From: [Phialemoniopsis] sp. UDSM-2020
Taxonomy: Eukaryota; Ascomycota; Sordariomycetes; Thyridiales; Thyridiaceae
Length of the DNA: 64,000 bases
Direction of reading: 5' to 3'
Assembly: GCA_018873225.1 (NCBI GenBank)
Contig: JAEILZ010000002.1
Span: 62,001 to 126,000 of the forward strand
The translations under genes and the position numbers were made by a program. The notes beneath the pieces were generated by a model. That model did no database searches. It saw nothing but the letters and a program-made list of their open reading frames with translations, and was not told the origin of the DNA. Position 1 is the first letter of the stretch; each line of letters begins with the position of its first letter. Shown here piece by piece: positions 10,819-21,564 of the stretch.

Positions 10819-12749
10819 TCAGGATATCCCGCCTGTCTTCCGCTCCTCATGGACCACCGATTCGACCTTGGGCTCCTCCAGCTCCACTTCCTTTGTAGGC
10901 TCACCAGGGAGCTGCGGCAGGGTGCTCATATCGGTCTTGTGGAACTCCCATGCTGGCACGTTGTTTCTGTAGAGCCTGTCGATCTCTTCCAGCGAGCGGC
11001 CACGGCAGTCCGGGATGAAGAAGTAGGTGTAAAAGAGCCCAAGGAATGTGATGCCGGCGAATATGAAACCAATCTTCGGGCCAAGGTTCGCATAAGGTGC
11101 GTTAAGGAGGTACGGTATCACATACGTGAAGAGAATCCTGACAGGGTGAAGCGTTAGACCCAAAGAGCAAACTGTGTTAGAAGTTGAGGTAGGAGACGAC
11201 CTACTGGGTGCTAACGGCGGTGGCAGACGCTGTTCTGAATGTAAAGTCCCTCATATGTGTGCTGGAAAGTTCTGCATTCAGAGTCTGCGAGACTGCTGCC
11301 CAGCCAATTGCATAACTGGCAATGAACGTGAAGATGGTCGCTACAACGCCGATGTTGGTGCTTTGATCGGACTTTCTGGTGCCCAAGCCCCCCATGGTCA
11401 GGAGACTGAGGCATTGGCATGCTCCACCAACAAAGAGGAGTTTTCTGTTAGGTTGATCAAAGTCATTAGTCAAGGCCAGGTCAATGTTAAAGGCTTTTCG
11501 ACGGCATACCTGCGACCAAAGAAATCCTGTAGATACTGTGTCAAGAATCCAATAGTGAGGTTCATGACACTCTTGCCAACTGTGATATAGAATGGCTTGA
11601 TGCCCAGGGACTTGATGTAAATAGCGCCGTACGTAGTACCGAGTTGCTGGCCTGTTCCCTGTGGACGATGTCAGATCATGCAGTTGCCAAATAGCGAGGG
11701 ATACGGAGCTGGCTTACTTGGAGAAAGAAATTGATGCCCATAATCGTCAGCGTCCTTCTTCTGGTATTGTTGGCCGACCTGAAAATGTCGAGATAGTTGG
11801 ACTTTTCGGACGACTGCTCACAGTGAATGCCTCTGACCATTTGCTGCCACTCTGCCTCGATCGCATCTTCTGGGAATTTGTTTGCGCCGACACGTAGGCT
11901 CCATAGACTCTTTTGCGCCTCCTCAAGTCGGTCATTGAGGACTAGCCATCTTGGGGACTCGGGCAGGAACCAGATGGTGGCAGCGACACAGGCTGGCATG
12001 ACAAAGTAGAGGGCAAAGGGTATCATCCAGGATCGGTTGTCTTCCAGGTTCGAGGTTCCGGCAGAGACACAGTTGATCACAAAGCCGCCGAGCTAAACAA
12101 AGAGTGATTTATCAGCGTGATGTGTTCCTCCAATGGCACAAGCAACATCCCGATGCATGGCGGACTTACCACAAGCGCAGTATGATACGCTCCGACCGTC
12201 AATCCTCTCACAGGTCCTGGTGTGATCTCTGATTGATATACGGGAATGACGCTCAACTCCATTCCGACGTAGAAATCTGGACATGTCAGTTCAGCGATCA
12301 CGGCGGCGCTGTTTTTTCACGGGAAGGAAGGGGACTAACTCACAGTTCAGGATTCTGCCGGCGAGGATCTGATCACGGTTCTTGGAGGAGATGATGACTG
12401 CAGCAGCACCCAACGCCCAGAGACTCATGACAAAGATGCACATGCGTCGTCCGAAGCGCTTGCTGACCTCACTACCGACAATGATCCCAAAGAAGAAAGT
12501 AATGAAGGGGGTGGCGTTGAAGATGGAGAGCCACCAGGTAGGGAGGACCCAGATCTTCTTCTTGGGGTCCCATTCTCCAAACTGCTCGTCAAAGTAATCC
12601 ATGGACTGGATGACCGAGAAGCCCATGTTATCCAGACCAAAGTTGAAGGGAGACATCCCGATGAGGCAGCACGTCAGGAGCAGGCGTTTGTTGAAGTGTT
12701 TGAGGGCATCTCGCAGGCTGAGCCTGATGTGGTCGGTGGGAGGAGCCAT
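10819..12749 (-). CDS. MFS sugar transporter, maltose/alpha-glucoside permease type
   Basis: This is a plasma-membrane sugar-proton symporter of the major facilitator superfamily, about 531 residues with 12 expected membrane helices. Family marks include RFGRR after helix 2, PESPRWLVLNDR in the central loop and PDCRGRSLEEIDRLY near the C-terminus, as in fungal alpha-glucoside permeases. Exons are 12749-12344, 12276-12170, 12092-11718, 11658-11510, 11444-11205 and 11137-10819. All five introns have clean donors (GTGAGT, GTAAGT, GTAAGC, GTATGC, GTAGGT) and AG acceptors. The ATG at 12749 is the first in the open frame. Thirteen open codons precede it, with a stop further up, so a spliced upstream exon is possible. 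A TATAAAT at 12885-12879 supports a promoter just upstream. The transported sugar is not known. Confidence 0.88.
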
Positions 12750-13997
12750 CTGGCTGTTGGCGAAGACGCGTGCGGCACGTCTGAACACGAGGTATTGAGG
12801 ATGGCTGGTCGCTTGTCAAGAGAGGAGTCGATGGAACTTGGAGGCGATCCGAGATTTTTGCAATGGAGCCATTGGCAAATTTATACCAATGGTTTGGGCT
12901 TGGTAGCGGCAGACCTAGCACCACCTGAGCAGATCTGGGGAGATCCACAAAGCCCCCCCAGGTTTGCGGAGAAACCACCCCTTCTTGTGGGCCGATAGCC
13001 GCGTTCTGGCATATCTCCCCTTTCTTCTTGGACGAAAAGCAAAATGCAAATGGATCTCTCGAGCTCTAGTATCCACTCGAACGAGCAAGTCTATGAGTCA
13101 AACATACGCTTAGTCTCAGCTTTGCAATACGTTGCTCTTTGCCAACAGAATGAGCCATCGAGGAAATCGAGTCGAGCCTTTCCACGCTGAACGACACGCG
13201 CAAATAGCGTGTATCAGCACATGGAGCAGGTCGTATTGGATGAGAATGTCTCTTCTTCAAGATTTCCCATGCCCTCTGGCCAGTAGCGGTTCAGTCTCCA
13301 GGCAGGGTTCACCAAGCCAAATCTGCCACGCGGCGTAAATCCGACTTGGTGAACTCCAAGGCCTCGTCTTCGCAAGTCTAGACTGTGAAACATGCAGGAA
13401 TAGGGCATTGTCATGGAATTTACTCAACCAATGACAAAAGATCATATCAAATGCCGAAATATTCCAAGAACACGGGGCTGGAGCGAGTGCGTCGGCAGAG
13501 AGCAGGGGTGGCTTAAAGAATCACCCGCATGTACCCGCTGCTCTAGCTATTTGACCAAGCTGCCGTCTTTGTGCCGTGATTGCTACTGAGCATATATATC
13601 ATTGCCGACTCGGGGAAAATGCAATGGATTGGTGATGATTTTGGTCCAAGTCAGTGGCGTAGCGCCATGACTTGGAAAGGGGTCAGCATCAACCCCACCC
13701 AAAGCCAACCGAGTACCGTACTCCCCGAGGCTCTTACTTGAGACTCCAGGACTGAACCTTAACCAACGCAGCGAGAGCATTACAAATTCAAAAGGCGATT
13801 TCCTGAGTTTCCACTAGGAATAATAGCTAGATGAGAATGAAGGGTAGACCAGTGCCTGCGGCATAACAGTTTCACCGGCACGTCGGCAGGTATTAGGCCA
13901 ACATAAGACAACCGAATTGAGACCAAAATTAATACTGAACTTGGAAGACGCATGATTCTAGCTATGACATTATACTGTGTGTTCATGACTCAATGCC
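12750..13997. other. Intergenic region between MFS transporter and sulfatase
   Basis: This 1.25-kb stretch contains the MFS promoter, with TATAAAT on the minus strand at 12885-12879, and the 3' flank of the sulfatase. No further gene is supported. Confidence 0.5.
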
Positions 13998-15840
13998 CTA
14001 GAACACAAGTTCTGGTTCTCCATCAGTCATGTCGTCCTCTTGCAAGTTGAAAGCTTTGACAACGGAAGGTATTTCCACGATCCCGTTCTCCTTCGCGTAC
14101 TTCTTCCACTCATCTATGAGCTCCTTGAATTTGTCTGGCTCGTGTTCGCGGAGGTCCACATCCTCTGCAATGTCGTCGGTCAGGTTGTACAGCTCCCACT
14201 CGCCGGTGCCCCAAGGCGGTGGCAGCCGTACGATCTTCCAGCTGCCTTTCCTCAACGCCTGTCTCCCAATGAACTCCCAGCCAGTCACAGTGTTCTCGTC
14301 ATGGATGTGCTCTGAGTCACCCGCCATATAGCTGTTCCAACTCTTTCCGAGCATCCTCTTGACCTCCTTGCCCTTGTAATTGGTCCCAGGGTGTTTGATC
14401 CCTGCCAGATCGAGAATGGTAGGCAGAACGTCCATGATCGTACAATACTCGTGGCTGACGATGCCCTGACGCTTCCACCTTGGATACCGCACCAAAGAGC
14501 AGACTCTAATTCCACCTTGGTGCGTGAAAAACTTGTAGAGCTTGCTGGGTGCAGTGCCAACTTGGGCCCAGCGGTTGCCATACCAGCAAAAGGAGTTGTG
14601 GGAGCCGAGATTCTCGAGAGAGTTGTCGTAATATTTACGGAAAGCAGGTAGGTTGTTTCTGTATGCGGGTGCGGCTTCTAATTGGGAACCCTCCGCTCCA
14701 TTGTCTAGTTGCCGGTCCTGTGTTAGCATATGCATGTTGAGACGTAGGTTTGCTCTTCGAGCGGGAGAGACATACCAGACATGAAGAACACAATGGTGTT
14801 GTCAAGATCGCCAGTTGACTCGAGATGATCCAGGACAAGCCCAATGTTATAATCCATCCTCTCAACCATTCCGGCAAAGATCTCCATCTTGCGAGCCGAC
14901 CGCTCCCTGCCGACCTGATCACGCTGTTCCCACGGACGGTTTGACTTTCGCTGTGGATATGACACAAAGCTGGCTGGCTTGGCATGCTGCGGGATAAAGC
15001 CAAGCTCCTTGAGTTTCTCGATACGTTGGTCGCGTATGACTTCCGGACCGGAGTCATATTTCCCGTGATACTTCTCGATGTAATCTTTCGACACCTGCAG
15101 GGGAAAATGAGGTGCCTGGAACGGAAGGTACGCAAAGAACGGTTTCTCTTGAGGCCGATCTTTCAGGTAGCCCAGGAGCCGCTGGGTGTAGTAGTCGGAC
15201 GAGTAGTAGTCCTTGGGCAGCTCGTTGATGAACTCGCCCTCGTCCATATACATCCCCGAGAGAGTGCCTCGGATCTGTGGTCTGTACTTGTAATCTTCCT
15301 CTTCCAGGGGACATTCCCACCCGTAGTGGTTCCCGCCTCCCACGAGAAGGGTGAACGACTTCTCAAAACCTCGAGCGTTGGGCCCCTGCTCTTTGGTAGC
15401 CCCGAGGTGCCACTTGCCAGCCATGATGTTGTGGTATCCGGCGTCTCGCAGAAGTTCTGGCATGGTAACAACTCTGACAGAGTATTGGCATCAGTCATTG
15501 ATTTTCAAAAGTGTTTGATACAATGGGTGACCTACTGTTCGCTTAGAAATCCCAGGTAGCTTGGCTGATTCTCATACTCCTTGAACTTGGATCTCCCAAA
15601 GATGAATTCGGGCAATGTGCCGACTCCAGCAAGATGTGCACTGGTGCCGGTCATCAGCATGGATCGCGAAGGTGAGCATGCTGGCGAAGCCTGGAAGTCA
15701 CTGAAGCGGACGCCCTGCTGGCCTAACCTGTCGATGTTGGGAGTGTTGATTTCTCCTCCAAAACATCCGGGGTCGGTAAAGCCAAGGTCGTCTGCTACGA
15801 TGACCAGGATATTCGGCCTCTTTTCCTCTTGAGAGCCCAT
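13998..15840 (-). CDS. Sulfatase (arylsulfatase family)
   Basis: The protein is about 569 residues and hydrolyses sulfate esters. The N-terminus has RPNILVIVADDLGFTDPGC, with metal-binding aspartates. The sulfatase signature CSPSRSMLMTG follows; cysteine 55 is the residue expected to become formylglycine. A further family stretch, GKWHLG, is present. Exons are 15840-15536, 15473-14776 and 14704-13998. The second intron ends at the inner CTAG acceptor (14705), because that choice gives the classic IVFFMSDNGAEG, while the nearer CAG breaks the frame. There is no signal peptide, so it is probably intracellular and serves sulfur release from internalised sulfate esters; a choline sulfatase or alkylsulfatase role is also possible. 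Its start region faces the NmrA-like gene across 1.1 kb. Confidence 0.9.
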
Positions 15841-16976
15841 CGTGCCAGTGGTAGAAAGTCAAGAGGTGTTGAATGTACGAGAGTAACCAAAGGCACGAGG
15901 TATCGTCTAGCCCAGAACGAGACTTGCCGGAGACATATTATCCATCAGACCAGCAGATGAGTATGAATTTATCGAGTCTAAGCATGTTGAGGATCTTGAG
16001 CTCCATGATTGAATGGAGTAGATTAGAGAACAGCTCGGGGAGTTCCTCGTATGACCCTTGCTCACACAAATGTTGATGATCCGGGGCTTGTACATCGGTA
16101 ATTCGCTGGAGGAGGCTCTCGGGGTCTTACAAAGTCGGATATCGCAAGCAGTTGCTGAGGGTCTAATGGCCAACTCCCCGGCCTGCACCCCAACTTCCCC
16201 GCATCTTGCCGGTCTCCTTCCCCACCCATCACGGTTGATCACGACATTCACAACTCCCCGTGCGCAGCTGACTTCTCGGTGCGGCTCCTACCGCCGAGCG
16301 CCGCATTGTTTTCAATCCTTCCTTTTCCCCCAATCCGGACACTGTAGAACTCTATCATGTCTTGCCAAACGTGGAGCATTGCGCGACAAGCTCTTGAACG
16401 ACGCTGCAAACAAGTCGTGCTACAGTCGTGCTCTAGAAATGACGGGTGTCCGAGATCGATGCTGACAAGGTGTCCCGTCTCGCCGTTCGATGCTCGTCAA
16501 TGAGCAAGTTGTCCTCGACGACGTCAACAAGAAAGACGTCGGGACGTGATCGCAAACCCTTGGAGCTCTTGACGCGCGAAAGGCCATAGCCAACCTTGTC
16601 CCTCACAGTCACAGAGAAAGTCTGCATTCCGTAGTAGAGATGGATGTCATGCCTTCAAGCATGGAACATCGATTGATGGCTTTAACGTTAGCCGGTGCAC
16701 GCAGTTCCAGGCTGCGCAGACAGCAGCCCTGGAGCGCTGAGGTGCACTCCAGTCTAGGGCTGACATTGGGCCCCGCAAGAGCGAGCTGGGCCGCTGAAAC
16801 TCACCGGGGCCCCTCGCCGTAGCACCGAGATCGGGCGCCCCACCAGCTACGGAACCGCTCCCGATCGGTGACTCTTCAATTGAGGTCATGCTCGATTGAC
16901 ACTCACTCTCTGCTTATTTGTTGCAGCAGTAACATATATCAAGACACCTCCTCATCTCTATTCGCTACATATCACC
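15841..16976. other. Intergenic region between divergent sulfatase and NmrA-like genes
   Basis: This 1.1-kb stretch must hold the promoters of both genes. A minus-strand open frame of about 64 codons (16433-16627) has a protein-like composition but resembles nothing I know. A second minus-strand ATG at 16889 is followed by a GTGAGT donor, yet I could not join the two in frame. Confidence 0.4.
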
Positions 16977-17885
16977 ATGGTCATTCGCAAGGTCGCCGTC
17001 GTCGGCGCCACGGGCGAACTCGGCGAGGTCGTGTATGACGCCATCGTCAAGGCCGGCACCTTCGACGTCAGCGTCGTCCGCCGCGCCTCGTCCAAGTCCA
17101 CCCCGGCCCACGCCGACAAGGTCAACATCATCGAGATCCCAGACGACTGGCCCGCCCATGTGCTGAAGGAGAAGCTGGCCGGCCAGGACGCCGTCGTCGT
17201 CCTGTCGCGCACCCGCGACGTCGCCCAGCACAACCGCCTCGCCGATGCCGCCGCCGCGGCCGGCGTCAAGCGCTTCATCCCGGCCGACTACGGGAGCTGC
17301 GACTCGCGCAGCCAAAAGGCGCAGGAGATCGTGCCGCTGTTCGACAAGAAGAACCAGGTCCGCGATCACCTCGTGGAGCTGGCCAAGTCCAATCCCGGGT
17401 TCAGCTGGTCCAGCATCATCTGTGGCCACTTCTTCGACTGGGGCCTGCGTCACGACTTCCTGCACTGCTTCCTCAAGACACGCACGGCGCACATCCTCGA
17501 CAGTGGGGACCAGCCGTGTTCCCTGTCGACGCTCGGTCGAGTTGGAGAGGGCGTCGTGGCGATTCTGCAGAAGGAAGAGGAGACCAAGAACAAGCTGCTC
17601 TTCATTCAGAGCTTCTGCATCACTCAGAACCAGCTGATCAAGTCACTGGAGAAGGCAACGGGGACGAAGTGGAAGGTCGAGCAGTATGACTCTGATGAGT
17701 TTATCAAGAAGCACAAAGCACTTGCGGACGGAGGGGACCTTCAAGCAGTCGAAGATCTGGTATTCGCCCTGGGTGCCATTGATGGCAACTGGGAGATAAA
17801 ACCCGAGTTCGCAATGGACCTGCTCGGCCTACAGAACCAGGATCTAGACAGTGTCGTTGCTTCCACATTGAAGTCCTTGGAATAG
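16977..17885 (+). CDS. NmrA-like / isoflavone-reductase-like NAD(P)-binding protein
   Basis: This is an intronless gene of 302 residues. It has a Rossmann fold with the extended-SDR dinucleotide motif VVGATGELG at residues 8-16, followed by RRASSK, typical of the NADPH-preferring atypical SDR group that includes isoflavone reductases and NmrA sensors. GVKRFIPADYGS and the SSIICGHFFDWGL stretch fit the phenylcoumaran benzylic ether/isoflavone reductase subgroup. The ATG at 16977 has a good context (CACCATGG), and an in-frame ATG 81 bases earlier adds only a weak hydrophobic extension. Codons end strongly in C or G, suggesting good expression. The role may be redox sensing or reduction of an aromatic metabolite; the sequence does not decide. 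Confidence 0.88.
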   Translation: MVIRKVAVVGATGELGEVVYDAIVKAGTFDVSVVRRASSKSTPAHADKVNIIEIPDDWPAHVLKEKLAGQDAVVVLSRTRDVAQHNRLADAAAAAGVKRFIPADYGSCDSRSQKAQEIVPLFDKKNQVRDHLVELAKSNPGFSWSSIICGHFFDWGLRHDFLHCFLKTRTAHILDSGDQPCSLSTLGRVGEGVVAILQKEEETKNKLLFIQSFCITQNQLIKSLEKATGTKWKVEQYDSDEFIKKHKALADGGDLQAVEDLVFALGAIDGNWEIKPEFAMDLLGLQNQDLDSVVASTLKSLE

Positions 17886-18626
17886 GATACACTTCGAAGA
17901 TCAAAGTAGTGCAGTACTTTGAGCATCTGAGCTCCATGCAAGTCCTTGTCGAGTGCCTCTCGCTCAGAATTGAAGTAGCAGAAATATCCAAAAGGAAGAC
18001 AAAAGCCAAAGGACTGAGTGTCAATCATCCCGCGGGGACAGAAGCCACATCCAGTCTCTTTGCCAAGCGAAATAAAGTGCGATGTACTATTTTTAGACTC
18101 TGTTGTAATGACAGGGTACAAATGTGTTATGGATGTTTATTTCAACCTGGTAGAAACAGCCGGCTCAGCTCCATGTACATATACGGAAATACGATTCGAG
18201 GTCTGGACAAAGCTCTCGATCCGTTGAATTCATGGCCAACGTTCCATGTGCAGAATGTCGATCAGTTCAGCTGCCAGTCGAAGGCGAGAGTCCTCCCGTC
18301 CTGTGATGTGAATTATCGGAGCTGCAGAGGTCGGATCGCGACCGGCTAAAGACATCTGGCAACCATTGGACGCCCCCTGTCTTGGCTAAGCACACCTCCG
18401 TCCTCTGGTGCGACACTGTTTATATGTCTGTCGACTCTTCACGGGGTTTGCTCTCTGCAATACTATCATGGTAGCCCGGTTTCGGTGGAACGCTGCCACA
18501 CCGAACAGGCGTGAAAGGAAGTATAAGAACATCAAAGGCGTCTTACTGTCCGCTTTCCACTCCCTGGCGTAGGATCCCCAAATCTTCCTTGCAACAAAGC
18601 ACATGATCCGTGAAAAAGCTTCCAAT
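17886..18626. other. Intergenic region
   Basis: This is 741 bp between two rightward genes, holding the 3' flank of the NmrA-like gene and the promoter of the next. It is more AT-rich than the genes. I see no feature I can support. Confidence 0.45.
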
Positions 18627-19388
18627 ATGGTGCACTCACGATGTATAGCTATCGTCATATTCGCCTGGTGAGCAACCCCGACTGACAAACCGTCAAATCA
18701 GGGAAGTCTTTGCTAAACCTGCGGTACTTCATCACAGGGCAGCACAGTCCCTTGCAGCCGCAGTCGCGGAGCCCCTAGGGCCTATCATCCCGACTCCTCC
18801 CCCAGCAGTAGACACGCACTGCCCGACAGTGACGAGCACAGGCACCATTTGCCCGGGCTGCCCGGTCCCATACTGCCTCAAGTGGACTACCATCTCCAAC
18901 CCGTGCGACTGTGCTCGTACAGTCCCGACAGTGACGGTCGACTTCCCTTGCCGCGGAGATGGCGAACACTGTGGTGCTGGCTGTTTGACGATGTACAAGT
19001 ACCCGACGCCATCTTCGAACTGCAACGATGTGCCCGTTCCCACGCTGACGACCACAATGACGACTGAGAGCGAGACTGCTGCCAGCTGCACGACCACCGT
19101 GACGGCCTCGATCTATGAGACCGAGAGTTGCACTCAAGGCTGCTCTGCGAATTTCTGCATTCTTGATAGTAGGTTGCCACCTTTACATTGACTTCTCGGC
19201 CATTCGGTACTGACACTGCAACAGAGTTCGTGACGATGCCTTGCGGCTGTTCGTCGCTCGCTGTTGTCACCTCGACCTCCACACTGCCATGCCCGGTATC
19301 GACGGCGTGCACTCAGTGTCATACAGCGTGGCCGTTCACGTCGTACCTACCGTGTGCCACCAGCATGCCGTCTCCTACTCTCACATGA
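18627..19388 (+). CDS. Secreted cysteine-rich protein
   Basis: The family is not recognised. The predicted protein is 211 residues. Exons are 18627-18667, 18738-19168 and 19225-19388. The first exon encodes a short hydrophobic leader, MVHSRCIAIVIFAW, and the 70-bp intron (GTGAGC...CAG) joins it in phase to AAQSLAAAVAEP, so a signal peptide is likely. The mature part carries more than 20 cysteines in short pairs, such as CPGCPVPYC, CDC and CGC, separated by Thr-rich stretches like TTTMTTESETAASCTTT. This pattern suggests a disulfide-stabilised extracellular or wall protein. The stop at 19386 follows SMPSPTLT. The start exon is the least certain part of the model. It could act at the host or substrate interface, but no function is shown. 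Confidence 0.65.
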
Positions 19389-19985
19389 GCATCTTCAAGG
19401 CAGGCATTATGAGAAATTGGTTGAAGGCATGACTTCGCATCATCGACTTAACGACCAAAAAAAGGATAGAGACTGCGGAGAATATCAAAAACTACCATTA
19501 TCCCTCTGTCCCAGAGCAAAACCTAAAACGTTGTGCGCTCGGGACTTTCGATTAATCGCACTTGTACGAAGGTGAGTTACTCAATAAAGTAAGCCCAGCG
19601 TTGAAACCGTGACAACAAACCAAGACCCTAGGACGGTCTTGACATGGCGCTAGCATCGCGGCGCCTACCTGTCTTCAGCATAATTAGTGGATATCAGCAG
19701 CGCCAACGTGGTGAACACGCCCAAGCTAGCGGGTGCCACGCACATTCCAGTGTCTCAATCGCTGACTCGGGCATCACGGAGATGAGAGAAAACAAACGAC
19801 AGCTGGTAGCCCGGAGAACGGGAAATGTGCCTTTATATCATTCCAGTGTGACCCATGCTCAATTGCCGGTCAATGCTTCTGACTATGTCATTATTTGCAA
19901 GTGTTGAAGACTCCCCGCCGGAGTGTTGATCTCATCATTTTGACCCGTCCAAGGCTTGCAACGACACTCTTCATATTTACACATC
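19389..19985. other. Intergenic region
   Basis: This 597-bp stretch separates two genes for predicted secreted proteins. No coding sequence, repeat or clear motif is seen. Confidence 0.45.
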
Positions 19986-20726
19986 ATGAGACTTTCTCGA
20001 GCATTGGAAGTCTCCGTAGCTGGAGTTCTGCTGCTCGAAAGCTATGCACTCGCCTCTGTACCTCTAGCCGTCAGGCAGGACGCCTCCCCGGCGGAATCGG
20101 GCACCGCTCAGCCGACGGCGACGAGCGACGGCCGGCCCAGGACTTGCACGACCCAGCGCCTGCAGAACGGCGGTTTCGACGGCGACAAACCAGACCCCTT
20201 CGTCGTCACCTACGCGCCCGAGCTACACTTTGCCGCGATAGCGACCAAAGACCAGCCGCACGTCACCCAGGGCGACGCCGGGCAGTATCTCTACGCCATG
20301 TTCAGCAATCCCGCCAAGTCCGAGGCTGGCATCGGCATGACGACCCAGAAGAGCGTCAGGATAGTGCAGCCGCTCACCGGCATGGTGGCCAACGACACGT
20401 TCGAGTGCTCCGGGTCCTTCCAGGCGGCCGTGCAGTCGTGGCGGTCGAATATGAAGTACAGCGCGATAGCGGCGCAGTTCCAGGTCACGGCATCTGTAGG
20501 CGGTGTCCCGTGTGCCAACGGGTCCTTCAGCGGGGCGGGCATCGCCGTGTCGACGGACGGGGCTTGGAAGGAGATCAAGTCTCTGGGCCGCCAGAACGCG
20601 ACGAAGGACAACCCGGACTTTGTACTCGAGTTCACCACCACGCAATGGGGTGCCCCCGACCCAAGTTGGGTATTCGTGGGGTTGGACAACTTGTCGGTCG
20701 TCGGTAGTAGCGTGTGCGAGCAATGA
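19986..20726 (+). CDS. Secreted protein of unknown function
   Basis: This is an intronless gene for 246 residues. The N-terminus MRLSRALEVSVAGVLLLES, ending near SYALAS, is a clear signal peptide, and a short Ser/Pro/Thr linker follows. The body begins with NGGFDGDKPDPFVV and ends WVFVGLDNLSVVGSSVCEQ, giving a beta-rich pattern with NGGFD near the start and FVGLDNLSV near the end. This resembles the layout of carbohydrate-binding-type beta-sandwich modules found in fungal secreted proteins, though I cannot name the family. Four cysteines could form two disulfides. NDT, NGS, NAT and NLS give possible N-glycosylation sites. GC-rich codons suggest good expression. Confidence 0.75.
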   Translation: MRLSRALEVSVAGVLLLESYALASVPLAVRQDASPAESGTAQPTATSDGRPRTCTTQRLQNGGFDGDKPDPFVVTYAPELHFAAIATKDQPHVTQGDAGQYLYAMFSNPAKSEAGIGMTTQKSVRIVQPLTGMVANDTFECSGSFQAAVQSWRSNMKYSAIAAQFQVTASVGGVPCANGSFSGAGIAVSTDGAWKEIKSLGRQNATKDNPDFVLEFTTTQWGAPDPSWVFVGLDNLSVVGSSVCEQ

Positions 20727-20963
20727 CCTGACGGCAGGCTTTGCTCCAAGGACGAAGCACGAGGAATGGGAATAATGGGCAAAGCATCATCACCGAAAGA
20801 AGCATATGGTCCATATCTTGGAACGCTTCACGGTAGTCGTTGGCGAGATGATGTAGATAATTCTCTTCAATCTTCCCTAATCCATCGATCTGCTGAATAG
20901 ATGTTGTACAATCTCAACCACGCGCTTCCTGTTGTCCAATCTCATAACCCCGTCATAATACCC

Positions 20964-21564
20964 TTACAAGCCAAGCGGGTTGTCTGCCGTCTGGGCCTTG
21001 CCGGTGTGCTCGTTTGTGCCGAGTGCACCTTGTACGGACTGGCCGGCGTTCTTCGTGGTGTCGGAGACGTTCTGGCTCGCCCCTGATAGATGAGGATTAG
21101 CTATGTCCGGATCGGAGGAGAGTTTGTCCTCATACCTGAGACTGTGTTTCCAAGGCCCTGTGTTCCTGCACTGACGCCCTCGCCAACGCCCTAGCAAACA
21201 GTCAGTGCATGTTGGCGATAGTGTCGAGTAGGATCGAAACATACCTTGCCGATGGCACCAACGCCCTCACCCAGACCCTGATTGCGTACATGTCAGCTCA
21301 CCAGACTGTCCGTCAGGGCCACGCGAACAAGGGAACATACCTTGCCAACGCCGCCTACAACACCGCCAACTGCGTTCGTAGCGCCGCCAACGACACCTCC
21401 AAGCGTGTTAGTGACGCCTCCCAGGAGACCTCCTAGCAAGCCCCCTTGTTAAATCAGCCCGGACCGTGCCTAGACCAACGAGAAAACAAGAAAGCAACCG
21501 CGAGAGGTCTAGGTATGCAAGAGGAGTACTTACCGCCCTGCTCGTTCTGGTTCTGGTTCGACAT
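20964..21564 (-). CDS. Small glycine-rich LEA-like protein, five exons
   Basis: The predicted product is 109 residues. Exons are 21564-21534, 21432-21341, 21277-21245, 21190-21136 and 21082-20964, each joined by canonical GT...AG introns of 53-101 bp with consistent phase. The protein starts MSNQNQNEQG, then has repeats such as GGLLGGVTNTLGGVVGG and GVGEGVSAGTQGLGN, and ends in a hydrophilic tail, TGKAQTADNPLGL. There is no signal peptide. The spaced GG and GxxxG periodicity resembles hydrophilic stress (LEA-like) proteins of ascomycetes. The exons largely follow repeat units, suggesting exon duplication. The acceptor of the first intron could be CTAG (used here) or an AAG 12 bases earlier. 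The function is unknown. Confidence 0.7.

Noticed and set aside
1..12749. A secondary-metabolite gene cluster
   Set aside because: No polyketide synthase, peptide synthetase, terpene cyclase or DMATS is present, so the label would rest only on tailoring-type genes.
12700..12890. A short upstream open frame in the MFS leader
   Set aside because: Its ATG at 12872 lies only a few bases past the TATA-like element, so it is probably upstream of the transcript start.
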